Shown here in pieces: positions 37,020 to 47,680 of a DNA stretch of 64,000 nucleotides; positions within the stretch are counted from its first letter, which is position 1; every line of letters starts with the position of its first letter. Position numbers and translations under genes: made by a program. The notes below the pieces were generated by a model. That model was given only the letters and a program-made list of their open reading frames with translations. It was not told the DNA's origin and did no database searches. The stretch comes from Methanosarcina sp. DH2 (GTDB lineage Archaea > Halobacteriota > Methanosarcinia > Methanosarcinales > Methanosarcinaceae), in the NCBI RefSeq assembly GCF_020804225.1, contig NZ_WJBI01000017.1:1-64000 (forward strand), read 5' to 3'.

Positions 37020-39971
37020 TCATTTACTTTCGGAGACTGTAATATACCCAGGCATGATTCTGGTGTTGCTGCCGTTTTCATTCGTTACGGTAAGACTTAC
37101 ATCATACTTTCCCGGTTCAGTAAATGTATGAGTTGCGTTTAAAGCGTGTTTTGAATTAATACCATCTCCGAAATCCCAGAACCAGTAAATCGGTGCACCT
37201 GTACTGTTGTCAGTAAATAATACTTTTAAGGGTGCATTTCCTGATGTTGTATTCGCAAAGAAGTCAGAGACAGGCGTTTTTAGTGATGGTTCTATTACTG
37301 AGACAGTACACACGTAAATATCCGCATTTTCTATGTCAGGATGACCATCCAGTCTGTATTTATTACGCCAATCCATCCAAACTATCCTGTCGCCATAGAT
37401 TGCAGGAGCTCCCTGCTCTGATTTGTTTGAGGTAATCTGAGTTTCCGTATTAGTAGAGAGATTGTACATGTAGATATCGGCATTTCTATTGCGATCATCC
37501 ATCCATACTATCCTGTCACCGTAGATAGCAGGATTATCCTGTCTTGATTCATAGGTGGTGATCCTGGTTTCCGTAGATGTAGAGAGATTGTACATATAAA
37601 TATGGCTATTATTCACGTAAACTAGCCTGTCACCGTGAATTTTGGAATTCGATGCCAATCCGCTGGTGGTAATTTGAGTTTCTGTAGATGTAGAGAGATT
37701 ATACATGTAGATATCAGTTTTACTCGATGTATTATTTCCATTGCGCCAATCACGCCACACGATCTTATCGTCATAGATAGCTGGATCATCCTGAGTTGAT
37801 TCATTTGTAGTTATCTGCGTTTCCCGGGCTGTGGAGAGATTATACATATAAAGATCTGCGTTTCCATAGCGAGCATCCGTCCAGACTACCCTGTCCTCGT
37901 AAATATCAGGCTCGAACGCGTTTATACTATTTGTGTTTGGAGTTTCTTTAGAGGTAGACAGATTATAGACGCGTATACCAAAGTTCTCCCATACTCCATT
38001 GATATTGCGATTCCCCTTCCAAACTATTCTATCACCATAGATTGCAGGTCCCATAGTATAGCCATGGGAAGAACCGTTGATTGTAATCTGAGTTTCCTTG
38101 GAAGTAGAGAGATCATACACGTAAATATTGTAATTCCCCAACCCACTTCGATCATCAAAAAACACTATTTTATCCCCGTAAATAGCAGGCATTGTCTGAT
38201 TTGATTTATTTGTAGTGATCTGAGACTCCGTGAGAGTGTATTGAGGCCTATTGGACGCTATTACTGGATATAGTCTCGAGGAAGTACCGTTTTCATTGCT
38301 TACTGTCAGATTGACAGTATAGGTGCCGGATATAGGGTATATGTTGACTGGCATTTTACCGGTAGAGTCAGCGACTCCGTCATTGTCGAAATCCCATACC
38401 CTGGATGTTGCATTCTGGGAAAGGTCTGTAAACAGGACAGAAAGAGGTACATAACCACTGCTTACATTAGTACTGAAGTCTGCAATAGGAAATACTGGCT
38501 GCCGGTCTTTGGGCATAGAGACGAGAGGAAGGTAATCAATATCATACGCACTGGCTGTATAGATCAAGTCCCCGATCCCATCTGTATTCCAGTCGTTGCA
38601 GTTTTGAGAGAATCCGGTTCCGTCAGGTTTTGCCCAGAAGTTTCCGCCAAGGTAAGATCCGCCTGCAATGTTAGTGCCTGAGGTCTTTGTGTTATTCAGA
38701 GCAACAGTATTTTTTCCGCCGCTGATGTTTGTTGCCTTTGCAATAAAATAATTGCCTGTATAGTTGCCTGTATCGTTATAGAAATTGATTGTATTATTGA
38801 ATATATTATTGTAGAATCGATTAGTTCCATTATATGGAACCTCAGAGTTAACTTGTTTGATATATACTCCGTATTGCTTGTTTAGTTCCACCCTGTTATT
38901 GGTAACCAGATTACCGGAAGAATCGCCTTCTAATGATATTCCTATATTGTTGTTTGAAATGGTGTTGTTTAAAAGTGAATTGGCTCCTGCGTGGTCTATA
39001 GTCGAGCCGCTTAACAATATCCCAATGTTGTTTTTTGAAATAGTGTTGTTTAAAAATGAGTTGCCTCCTGAGTCCCCAACATAAATTCCTATGTCATTAG
39101 ACATCAGAGTATTATTGTGAACTATGTTAGACCCCGTGAGCCGGGTTAGACAGATACCTTCACTACAATTTACAATCGTATTATTTTCTATGTCAGAAGA
39201 AGTTTCAAAAAGTCCAATTCCGTGGCCATTTGAAATATAGTTACCAATAATTTTGTGGCTACCGCCTTCACTCACCCATATGCCACCCTTGAGAAGGGTA
39301 TTATTAAGCAGAAGACATCTATACGATCCGTAAGAAATACCAATACCTCCGTCGACAAGTAAATTGTCAGATATTGTAAAATTAGAATCATCCCAAGGAC
39401 CAACTACACTGATACCTGATTTCAAAACTATGTTTTTCTCAATAGTGGAATTATAACAATCATCAGCCCCAATACCTAGTTCCAAAATGTTATTTTTAAC
39501 AGTGCAGTTTTCAATTTTAGCATACCAGAGTTCACCATTACGACCTTTTAAAACTAAGTTTTCTTGTATTTTAAACCCGCTTAAGGTAATATTGTTTACA
39601 CTAAGTTTAAAAGCCCTAACAGCAGTATCTTCAGGATTTTCAGAATTAGAAAGGATGCTTATGTTCTGTATTCCTATATCCACACTTTCGTTATAGATAC
39701 CCGGATAAACAAGAATAATATCTCCTGATGACGAATTGTTTACTGCTTCCTGAATCAATTTGAAATCTGCACCTGAACCATTATTATCTACCGTAATCTC
39801 CCTGGCAGATACAGGACTGCAAACCTCAGCCAAAAGAAAAATAGCAGCTACTAAAAAAATGGTTAATTTACTTTCCCACGCCAGATACCTTCCCCCTTTA
39901 AACCAGAAATATGAAATTAATAAAATCCTATGAGATCCTGAGAAGAATTGAAATCCTGAGAATTCAGCCAT
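37020..39971 (-). CDS. Surface protein: NosD beta-helix, PKD, TolB-like propeller, PKD
   Basis: Up to 983 residues. A signal peptide (ending SPVSARE) is followed by ITVDNNGSGADFKLIQEAVN and a right-handed beta-helix (NosD/CASH, about 60-430). Then come a PKD domain (about 455-540), a propeller of about eight repeats with the pattern IYGDRIVWMDDRN...DIYMYNLST, and a last PKD domain. It is secreted and possibly bound to the S-layer. The start is uncertain. The ATG at 39971 gives a 30-residue leader before the signal peptide, while the position matching the paralogue's GTG start reads GCG here (39879-39881), although the GGGGGAAGG ribosome binding site is kept. A CTG at 39882-39884 is possible. 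Confidence 0.87.
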   Translation of the reverse strand: MAEFSGFQFFSGSHRILLISYFWFKGGRYLAWESKLTIFLVAAIFLLAEVCSPVSAREITVDNNGSGADFKLIQEAVNNSSSGDIILVYPGIYNESVDIGIQNISILSNSENPEDTAVRAFKLSVNNITLSGFKIQENLVLKGRNGELWYAKIENCTVKNNILELGIGADDCYNSTIEKNIVLKSGISVVGPWDDSNFTISDNLLVDGGIGISYGSYRCLLLNNTLLKGGIWVSEGGSHKIIGNYISNGHGIGLFETSSDIENNTIVNCSEGICLTRLTGSNIVHNNTLMSNDIGIYVGDSGGNSFLNNTISKNNIGILLSGSTIDHAGANSLLNNTISNNNIGISLEGDSSGNLVTNNRVELNKQYGVYIKQVNSEVPYNGTNRFYNNIFNNTINFYNDTGNYTGNYFIAKATNISGGKNTVALNNTKTSGTNIAGGSYLGGNFWAKPDGTGFSQNCNDWNTDGIGDLIYTASAYDIDYLPLVSMPKDRQPVFPIADFSTNVSSGYVPLSVLFTDLSQNATSRVWDFDNDGVADSTGKMPVNIYPISGTYTVNLTVSNENGTSSRLYPVIASNRPQYTLTESQITTNKSNQTMPAIYGDKIVFFDDRSGLGNYNIYVYDLSTSKETQITINGSSHGYTMGPAIYGDRIVWKGNRNINGVWENFGIRVYNLSTSKETPNTNSINAFEPDIYEDRVVWTDARYGNADLYMYNLSTARETQITTNESTQDDPAIYDDKIVWRDWRNGNNTSSKTDIYMYNLSTSTETQITTSGLASNSKIHGDRLVYVNNSHIYMYNLSTSTETRITTYESRQDNPAIYGDRIVWMDDRNRNADIYMYNLSTNTETQITSNKSEQGAPAIYGDRIVWMDWRNKYRLDGHPDIENADIYVCTVSVIEPSLKTPVSDFFANTTSGNAPLKVLFTDNSTGAPIYWFWDFGDGINSKHALNATHTFTEPGKYDVSLTVTNENGSNTRIMPGYITVSESK

Positions 39972-40174
39972 TTAAGAGCTAATAAACCTTATTTTGTGGA
40001 TTTATATAACTCTAATCTTTTATTCAAGGAAAATATAGCAGGTTGAGAAGTTATATTATACTTAAGTATCTAAAGGTCACTATTTTTGTTTTTAATAGAT
40101 TTTATCCCTTATTTTCCTGATAAGTTGAAGGAAATAATGTGAAAAGTTTGTCTCGACACTGTTGTATTTTATGA

Positions 40175-42931
40175 TTAACAGTATGTCTCAGGGGTCGGGA
40201 ATGCAGAAAGGTCTTCAGCAGGCGGTTCTTCATCCTGTTCCGAGATAGTGCATATATAAATATCGGCATTTCCACTGCGTCCATCCTCCCACACTATCTT
40301 ATTTCCATAGATAGCTGGAGAGCTTGCTGATCCGCTGGTGGTTATCTGGATTTCCCTGGAAGTAGATAGATCGTACATGTAGATATCTGAGTTCTCTATG
40401 TATTCCTTGTCATTGCGGTTGTCCCGCCACACAATTCTGTCTCCGTAGATAGCAGGATTCCATGCCGATCCACTGGTGGTTATCTGGATCTTCTTGGAAG
40501 TAGATAGATCATACATGTAGATATCCTTGTTTCCATTGCGGTAATCTTCCCAGACAATCCTGTTCCCGTAGATGGCAGGAGATTGCTGATGGGATTCATC
40601 TGTAATTATCTGAGTTTCCTTTTCAGTCGAGAGATCATACATAAAGATCTTAGAAGATCCATTGACAGTTGGGCGACTCTCCCACACTATTCTGTTCTCA
40701 TAGATAGCAGGCTGATAAGAGGCTGATTTATTGTTTGTTATCCGAACTTGCTTTGAGCTAGAGATATCATACATATATATACAGTCTCCATTACATTCAC
40801 CCTGCCAGACAATCTTATCGCCGTAAATAGCAGGATATATTCCCAACCGATTCGAGATCAGAGTTTTGGTAGAAGTTGAGAGATTGTACAGGTATATTTT
40901 CCCGGATTCCCGCCACACAACCCTGTCATCATAGATAGTGGGGAAAAATTCGGAATTGTTTCTGCTGACAATGGGAGTTTCCGAAGAAGTGGATATATTG
41001 TATAGATGTACAGTATAAGTTTCATTATGATTACTCTGCCATACTATTTTGTCCCCGTAGATGGCGGGTTTTGTCTCATCTGATTTATTGGTGGTAATCT
41101 GATATTCCGTCAGGACGAGTTTACCTTCAAGACGCTGTGCAGGAGATACTGTTACTGTAGATGATTTTGAGTCCATACCTTTTGTATTGTTTACTGTCAG
41201 GTTAATGGTATAGTTTCCAGGATAGGTATATGCATAAACTGGGTTTCTCTCTGTAGAGTCAGGAATTCCATCATTGTTGAAATCCCATACTACTGCTGTT
41301 GCATTTTTCGAAAAATCTGTAAACTGGACTGAAAGAAGGACCTGTCCACCTGTAACATTGGTACTAAAATTTGCTACAGGAGGAATTTTAGCTTCCTGCA
41401 CAATTATTTCTTGAATTTTTGAGGATGTCTCTTTTCCGTTGCTTGCTGTTAAATTGACAATGTAGGTTTCCAGGGATGCATACACATGAACCGGATTTTG
41501 GCTTGTAGAATCCGATATTCCATTATTGTCAAAGTCCCAACTCCATGCAACAGTATTTTGCGAGAGATCTGTAAACTGGACAGAGAGTGGGACAAGAGTA
41601 TGCGTAATGTTGGTACTGAAGTTTGCAAAGGGAATTATGGATTCTTGCGATCTGGATACAGATACAAGCGGAAGATAATCAAAATCAGTCCCATTGATAT
41701 TATAGGGCAAATCACCAATCCCATCCCCGTCCGAATCCGCGCAAATTTGAGAAAAACCGGTCCCATCTGGATTTGCCCAGAAATTCCCACCAAGGTAAGG
41801 TCCACCTACAATGTTAGTTCCTGAGGTTTTTGTAGTGTTCAAGGCAACAGGAATTACTCCGGCTCTATTGTTTACTTCTGTAGTATAATGGTTGCTTGTG
41901 TCGTTAAAGAAGTTGATTGTATTGTTGAATATATTGTTGTAGAACCGATTTGTTCTATTAAACGGTGCTGTATAGGCAATTCCGTTTAGATATACTCCAC
42001 ATTCTTTGTTTAGTGCCACCTTATTATTTGCCACTAGGTTATTCGAAGAATCCCCTTCCAACCATATCCCAATATTGTTATTTGAAATCGTGTTATTTAA
42101 GAGTGAATTTCCTCCTCCAGAACCTTTGATCCAAATTCCTTTATCATTACAAGCCGTCAGGGTGTTATTGTTAATTATGTTCTGCGATGAGAGAAATTCC
42201 ATAGAGATGCCATTACTACAATTCACAACCGTATTATTTTCTATCTCATTGGAATAAGATTCCCAGAGACCAATTCCGTAACCATTTGAAATATAATTCC
42301 CGAGAACTTTGTGGTAACCACATTCTACCAACGCTATACAACCATTTAAAAGAGTATTATTAAGCAAAACACAATAATTTGGTCCTTGATAAACGTCAAT
42401 ATTTCCTTTAACAATTAGATTATCAGAAATTGTGAAATTAGCTGCAGCAAAACTATGTACACCGATGCCTGAGTTTAAAATTATATTTTTTTCAATAGTA
42501 GAATCGTAACACTCATAAGCATCAATACCCAGTCTCAGCATGTTATTCCTAACAGTACAATTTTCAACTGGATAGTTATAATAGTCATCATATCCCCGTA
42601 CGGTTAAACTTTCCTGTACGCTAAACCCACTTACAGTAATGTTATTTGCACCTAGATTAAAAGCCCGAACAGCAGTATCTTCAGGCTTTTCAGAATTAGA
42701 AAGGATACTTATGTTCTGTATCCTTATATCCACACTCTCATTATAGAGACCCGGATAAACAAGAATAATGTCTCCAGCCGACGAATTGTTTACTGCTTCC
42801 TGGATTGATTTAAAATCTGCACCTGAACCATTATTATCGACTGTAATCACCCTGGCGGATGCAGGGCTATAAACCGTGACTATAAGAAAGACAGCAACCG
42901 CTAAAAGAACGGTTAATTTATTTACCCACAC
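40175..42931 (-). CDS. Surface protein: NosD beta-helix, two PKD, TolB-like propeller
   Basis: A 918-residue paralogue of the preceding protein. The GTG start lies behind AAAGGGGGAAAG. A signal peptide (to SPASAR) leads into ITVDNNGSGADFKSIQEAVN, then the beta-helix (about 30-400), PKD 1 (about 430-510), PKD 2 (about 520-595), and a propeller of eight or so units with YGDKIVWQ and IYMYDLSTSK patterns (about 605-905). It lacks the C-terminal PKD of its neighbour and has a second PKD before the propeller instead. The PKD order therefore differs between the copies. Function likely adhesion or envelope carbohydrate interaction; inferred. Confidence 0.9.
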   Translation of the reverse strand: MWVNKLTVLLAVAVFLIVTVYSPASARVITVDNNGSGADFKSIQEAVNNSSAGDIILVYPGLYNESVDIRIQNISILSNSEKPEDTAVRAFNLGANNITVSGFSVQESLTVRGYDDYYNYPVENCTVRNNMLRLGIDAYECYDSTIEKNIILNSGIGVHSFAAANFTISDNLIVKGNIDVYQGPNYCVLLNNTLLNGCIALVECGYHKVLGNYISNGYGIGLWESYSNEIENNTVVNCSNGISMEFLSSQNIINNNTLTACNDKGIWIKGSGGGNSLLNNTISNNNIGIWLEGDSSNNLVANNKVALNKECGVYLNGIAYTAPFNRTNRFYNNIFNNTINFFNDTSNHYTTEVNNRAGVIPVALNTTKTSGTNIVGGPYLGGNFWANPDGTGFSQICADSDGDGIGDLPYNINGTDFDYLPLVSVSRSQESIIPFANFSTNITHTLVPLSVQFTDLSQNTVAWSWDFDNNGISDSTSQNPVHVYASLETYIVNLTASNGKETSSKIQEIIVQEAKIPPVANFSTNVTGGQVLLSVQFTDFSKNATAVVWDFNNDGIPDSTERNPVYAYTYPGNYTINLTVNNTKGMDSKSSTVTVSPAQRLEGKLVLTEYQITTNKSDETKPAIYGDKIVWQSNHNETYTVHLYNISTSSETPIVSRNNSEFFPTIYDDRVVWRESGKIYLYNLSTSTKTLISNRLGIYPAIYGDKIVWQGECNGDCIYMYDISSSKQVRITNNKSASYQPAIYENRIVWESRPTVNGSSKIFMYDLSTEKETQIITDESHQQSPAIYGNRIVWEDYRNGNKDIYMYDLSTSKKIQITTSGSAWNPAIYGDRIVWRDNRNDKEYIENSDIYMYDLSTSREIQITTSGSASSPAIYGNKIVWEDGRSGNADIYICTISEQDEEPPAEDLSAFPTPETYC

Positions 42932-43814
42932 CTGTTACTTTCCCCCTTTAAACCAGAAATATGAAATTAATAGGGCCCTTAAAAAAGATCAGTTATTCAA
43001 GAGCTAATAGGATTTATTTCCTTTATTATATATTCCTGATTGCTTCCTCAGTAAAAACAATGCAGGTTAGAAAGTTAGATTCAGTTTAAAAGGTCAAAAA
43101 TCTTTTAATTTATTTTTTAATGCTTCTTATTTCTTAATTTTGCATTCAATTCAGACGCACCTTTATACATTTGAGAAAAATGAAAGTTTTTGTACAGACA
43201 GTTTTACACTTAATTAAAGCACAGGGAAAGAGCTGTTTGCGAAAACTACGTCTGTCATAGGCTTTTGTCTATTTTTTGACTTATATTTTCCAGTTTCCTT
43301 TAATTCGGCGTATCTATAAACATAAGGAGAAGTAACATAAGGAGAAATTTAAAGTAAAGTAGAATGTGGGTATGTTTCTGCAGCACAAAAGAAGATCACA
43401 GATTACTTTATTCTGGCGAATTCAGGGTTTCGGATTTTGGGCCAGCTATTGTTTTATTTTTGAGCCTATCCGAAACTAATATTATGCTGGAATTATAAAT
43501 AGAAGTGAATTATTCATGAAATCAAAATGATTTCATCACTATGGCTCTAGCCAACAGTTAGTAAACAGTTAGTAAATAGTTCATAGATAGTTCATAGATA
43601 GTTCATAAATTCCATTTCTACCAATATGAGCACGGTATCTATCAGAAAATCTTTAATGAACTTTCAAGCAAAAGGTTCTTTAGCTGGATAGGGTATGCAA
43701 AGAAGTATTTCCAGGACATAGAATTAAAGGAATATCATACCTTGAAGTATAATATTAACAGCAATAATGAAGTTAAATCAGGTTTTGGGATGAGCCCATA
43801 AAGGAAGTGTTAAT
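42932..43814. other. Intergenic region with mobile-element debris
   Basis: No intact gene. From about 43615 to 43790 the plus strand reads as a gene fragment (EHGIYQKIFNEL, SWIGYAKKYFQDIELKEYH) ending GFGMSP. It runs into GGTTTTGGGATGAGCCCAT (43773-43795), the right end of the MITE family seen in the CHASE4 kinase. This is probably a decayed insertion sequence. A small direct repeat of AGTTCATAGAT lies near 43577-43605. Confidence 0.5.
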
Positions 43815-44312
43815 GTGACTGAACGACAGGTTGAAAGTGTGCTTATCGAAATTCCAAAAGGAAGTCGGAACAAATATGAGTACGATAAGGAAAGGAAAGT
43901 AATTAAATTTGACAGAATGCTTTTTTCTTCAATTGTATATCCCTGTGATTATGGCTTTTTTCCCGATACTTTAGCGCGTGACGGTGACCCTTTGGATGCC
44001 ATGGTATTGACATGGGAACCTACATTTCCGGGATGTGTAATAGATGTACATCCGGTTGCATTATTTGACATGGAAGATGATAAAGGAAGAGATGAAAAAA
44101 TCCTCTGTGTCCCGAAGAACGACCCTTTATGGAATTTTATAGAAACGATTGAACAGGCTCCTCCTCATCTGTTAAAGGAAATTACTCACTTCTTTGAAAC
44201 TTATAAGAATTTAGAACACAAACACGTGAAGGTTATTGGCTGGGACGGTCTCGAAGCAGCAGTCAATGTAATCCGGGAAGCTAAATCTCGACATATTGAA
44301 CAAAATAAATAA
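43815..44312 (+). CDS. ppa: Inorganic pyrophosphatase (soluble, family I)
   Basis: This 165-residue enzyme hydrolyses pyrophosphate in the cytoplasm. Seen are the N-terminal IEIPKGSRNKYEYD, YPCDYGFFPDT, the metal-binding motif DGDPLDAMVL, and KVIGWDGLEAA near the end. All are hallmarks of hexameric family I enzymes. The start is GTG behind GGAAGT. It is a single gene flanked by mobile-element debris on both sides. Confidence 0.95.
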   Translation: MTERQVESVLIEIPKGSRNKYEYDKERKVIKFDRMLFSSIVYPCDYGFFPDTLARDGDPLDAMVLTWEPTFPGCVIDVHPVALFDMEDDKGRDEKILCVPKNDPLWNFIETIEQAPPHLLKEITHFFETYKNLEHKHVKVIGWDGLEAAVNVIREAKSRHIEQNK

Positions 44313-45016
44313 CGTAATCAGTGATGAGTTATCCTTTAGTTTTGGGTTGTGGGATGTTCACAAGTGGGGACATATACTATCGGCAGCATAATTTCTTTTT
44401 TAAAGGAGATTGGCAGCCGTGTGAATGTGAACGACCAGATTCCCAAACTTTCACAGAATAGGGGTGCATTTTTAAGAGGTTTCAAGGTAATAATTTACTT
44501 TTTATTTATATTTATGACATTGGATGAAAGTTTTTTATACCGAGAACTCCATATAGTTAGATAGTGGGAAAAAGTATGAAAATAGTGGGAACAGGAGGAG
44601 GATTATTTGCAAAAGTTGTTTTTTCTGATGGTGTTCACCTGCCTATTTATGGTCATGATGCTTGCAATTCCTTTCATCCAGTGATTTATGAACTGGTAAC
44701 TGGCTTTATATAAATATAAAGCACGCCAATAGTAGGGGCTCAGCGCAGATTTTGTCCTGATACGGGGATTCAGGTATGACGCGGCTTTTTGCCGAAGCTT
44801 TTTGCCGAATAGACTGTTCGGTGGAAGCAGATGTGGCATGGAGGTAGGTGTAAATACAAATAGAAAATATGGAGTCTGTTAAAGACTTTGGATTACAGAA
44901 ATTAGAAATAAGTTTATATTGATAACCTTAAAGAAATTAGCAGGTTACTCCGGTGCTTAAGGTTATCCGGTGTTTAAAATTCCGGAGCTTAAAGTGAAAT
45001 TCCAGGGGGGTTGCCC
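44313..45016. other. Intergenic, possible transposase debris
   Basis: No confident gene. The plus frame at 44349-44564 (TIGSIISFLKEIGSRVNV) loosely recalls the DUF4277 N-terminus of IS1634-type transposases but has no continuation. Reading frames at 44600-44840 are unrecognised. The FAD gene's ribosome binding site AGGGGGG lies at its right edge. Confidence 0.4.
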
Positions 45017-46459
45017 ATGGGTGATGGAAATCAGGCTGTTGAGAAAGAAAAGATCAGCTCAGCATATGATATTGTAATTATAGGGGCAGGGCCTGCGGGG
45101 ATGTTTGCAGCTTATGAACTTGCAGCCGGGAAGCTGAAAATTCTTGTTATTGATATGGGCAGGGACATTGACAAACGCCTCTGTCCTATGAAAACCCAGA
45201 CTTACTGTATGCACTGCACTCCGTGTGAGATCATGTGCGGGGTCGGGGGCTGCGGGACTTTTTCTGACGGGACCCTGAACTTGCGGCCTGATATTGGTGG
45301 AGACCTTGCAGCCCTGACAGGAGACCAGACAGAAGCCTGGGAGCTGGTGAATAGGGTTGATAAAGTTTTCCTGAAATTCGGAGCGCCTCAGGACGCCCTC
45401 CTTACCGAAGGCCCGGAAATAGAGGAGCTAAAACGCAGGGCTGCCTCGGTCGGAGCCCGGTTTATAGAAATTAAGCAGCGGCATATAGGTTCGGACAACG
45501 CCCCTGCAGTCATAGGGCGTTTCAAACAGGACCTTGTTGACAAAGGCGTGGATTTCTTGATAGAGACCGAAGTTCAGGACCTGCTTATTGAGGGCGGAGT
45601 TTGCAAAGGAGTTATACTCTCAGGCGGAAGAGTCATCCGCGCACGTTACGTGCTCCTGTCTCCGGGAAGAAGGGGCTGCAACTGGGTCTCGGAGATGATT
45701 GAAACTCACGATATAGAAGCCCGTTACGGCGGAATTGACCTGGGGGTCAGGGTAGAAGTCCCTGCAATTATTATGGACCCTGTAACGAAAATCAACAGGG
45801 ATCCCAAGTTCCATATCCAGAGCCGTCGCTATGATGACTTTGTCAGGACTTTCTGCACCAACAGGCGTGGCTTTGTCGTAAAAGAAGAGTATGAGGATTT
45901 TATTGCGACCAACGGTCATTCGATGGCAAACACGGAATCGGAAAACACCAATTTCGCATTCCTTGTGCATATCGAATTGACCGAGCCCATGGAAAACACA
46001 ACCAAATACGCACGCTCAATCGCAAAGCTTGCGACAACAATAGGCGGAGGAAAGCCTGTCCTCCAGCGCATGGGCGATCTCAGGCGCGGACGCCGTTCTA
46101 CAAAAGAGCGACTTGCCAAAAACCTGGTCATAAACACATTAAAAGACGTCACACCCGGCGATATCTCAATGGCTCTCCCGCACAGGATAGTCATGGATAT
46201 AATCGAAGGCCTCGAGACTTTAAATGAGATCATTCCCGGCGTTGCCTCAGACTCGACCCTGCTATACGCCCCTGAAGTCAAGTTCTACGCCATGCACCTG
46301 AAAGTCGACCGCCAGATGGAGACCAGCATCAAAAACCTCTTTGCAGCAGGAGATGGCGCAGGCCTCTCAAGGGACATAGTCAATGCCGCTGCGACCGGAA
46401 TCATGGCTGCTGAAGGGATTCTTAAAAAGGTTCAAGAAGGTATCAAGAACGCCGAATAA
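45017..46459 (+). CDS. COG2509-type FAD-dependent dehydrogenase
   Basis: A 480-residue flavoprotein with the FAD dinucleotide fold IVIIGAGPAGMFAAYEL near residue 20. A Cys-rich loop follows (CPMKTQTYCMHCTPC, then CGVGGCGTFSDG), and a C-terminal FAD-binding GDGAGLSRDIVNAAATG. This is the uncharacterised COG2509 family, found widely in anaerobes; the cysteines may be structural or bind a cluster. ATG 45017 is chosen because AGGGGGG lies seven bases upstream; a TTG two codons earlier is also open. Single gene. Substrate unknown. Confidence 0.88.
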   Translation: MGDGNQAVEKEKISSAYDIVIIGAGPAGMFAAYELAAGKLKILVIDMGRDIDKRLCPMKTQTYCMHCTPCEIMCGVGGCGTFSDGTLNLRPDIGGDLAALTGDQTEAWELVNRVDKVFLKFGAPQDALLTEGPEIEELKRRAASVGARFIEIKQRHIGSDNAPAVIGRFKQDLVDKGVDFLIETEVQDLLIEGGVCKGVILSGGRVIRARYVLLSPGRRGCNWVSEMIETHDIEARYGGIDLGVRVEVPAIIMDPVTKINRDPKFHIQSRRYDDFVRTFCTNRRGFVVKEEYEDFIATNGHSMANTESENTNFAFLVHIELTEPMENTTKYARSIAKLATTIGGGKPVLQRMGDLRRGRRSTKERLAKNLVINTLKDVTPGDISMALPHRIVMDIIEGLETLNEIIPGVASDSTLLYAPEVKFYAMHLKVDRQMETSIKNLFAAGDGAGLSRDIVNAAATGIMAAEGILKKVQEGIKNAE

Positions 46460-46536
46460 TACTAAAAACAAACTAATACTAAAAACAAATATTGAAGGCT
46501 CTAACGGTTGAAAAAATCCTTAATAGGTTAAATAAT

Positions 46537-46577
46537 TTCAAAAATTATTTTCTTTTTTGTTTTTAGTTTTGTTTTTT
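46537..46577 (+). terminator. T-rich tract after the FAD dehydrogenase
   Basis: Runs of T (TTATTTTCTTTTTTGTTTTT and TTTTGTTTTTT) follow the dehydrogenase by about 80 bp. Archaeal termination occurs at such T-tracts. This tract may also be part of the tandem unit that starts here. Confidence 0.5.
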
Positions 46578-46585
46578 AAAAGAGG

Positions 46586-46795
46586 TGCGTTCCCACCTAA
46601 AAACCTGGAAGTTCCGAAAGGCGTTTAAAAGATTTAAATTTTTAACTTTTTAATTTTTAGTTTGGGAAGAGTTTTGAGGTATCTGACTTGTGGGTTGAGA
46701 GTTTTTCGTTTTTTAATCTTTTAGTTTGGGGTAGATCTTTTTGTAGTAGGTGTTTGTTCGCTAGTGGGTGTTCATTTGATGAGAACGCAATTCAT
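46586..46795 (-). ncRNA. Candidate small RNA, unit 1
   Basis: On the minus strand a TATA-like box (46811-46820) lies about 20-25 bp before the conserved start ATGAATTGCGTTCTCATC. The ends TGCGTTC and GAACGCA pair and close a ~200-nt A/C-rich interior. A seven-codon open frame (MNCVLIK, 46772-46795) begins at or next to the predicted transcript start. Inferred from conservation across three units; not proven transcribed. Confidence 0.45.
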
Positions 46796-47150
46796 ACTAT
46801 GCACTCCGGGTATATATTATTTTTAACGAATAATCGCAACGCAGCTCTATAATCATTAGTGAATTATATTATCTTTTAGTTTATTGATTCAATGTTTATA
46901 TTCATAGTATAATAAAATCAAAAAAAATTATAAACACTCTATAAAATCATTGAAATCACTATGGAATACCCTAAAAACTGTTATAAAACATACCGAAAAC
47001 TGTTGAAAAATATTCAGGGAAATGCTGAAAAAATATTGTACCTTCAAGAGTTTCAAAAGTACAAGAAGCTTGGTAGAGCACAGGTAGAGCACAGGTAGAG
47101 CACAAGAAGTTAGTAGAAGTGAACTACAACGAAAGTTATTTTAAAAGAGT

Positions 47151-47349
47151 TTGCGTTCCCACCTGAAAAACCTGAAAGTTCCGAAAGGAATTGAAAAGAT
47201 TTAACTTTTTAATTTTTAGCTTGGGAAGAGGTTTGAGGTATTTGTGGGTTGTGAGTTTATCGTTTTTTAATCTTTTTAGTGTGGTAGATCTTTTTAGAGT
47301 AGGTGTTTGTTCGCTAGTGGGGTGTTCATTTGATGAGAACGCAATTCAT
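47151..47349 (-). ncRNA. Candidate small RNA, unit 2
   Basis: Same layout as unit 1: TATA-like box at about 47365-47374, terminal arms TTGCGTTC (47151-47158 on the plus strand) and GAACGCAA (47337-47344), micro-frame MNCVLIK at 47326-47349. The bases between box and start differ from unit 1, while the box and RNA body are kept. Confidence 0.45.
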
Positions 47350-47680
47350 ACTATGTATTTGTAGTATATATTATTTTTAACGCATAATCTCAACACAACT
47401 CTATAATCATTAGTGAATAAGGATACTTTTGGTTTAATAGCCTAATGTTATATCGGGGGTATAATAAAATCTGAAAATTAGAATAATTTCTCTAAAAAAT
47501 ACTAAAATATGCTGAAAAGCAGTATATCTACAAGAATTTCAAAAAGACCGGAAATCTAAAACACAATAAATCTAATAGTCGAAGCAGGAATTACAATAAC
47601 TTACCGTCTAACACGATATGATTGGATAACTACTAAAAATTATGTTAGTTCAGGTTATTTTTAATTTTGTTTAAAAGAGT

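Noticed and set aside
44603-44839. 78-residue minus-strand frame
   Set aside because: No domain or ribosome binding site; it lies in probable mobile-element debris.
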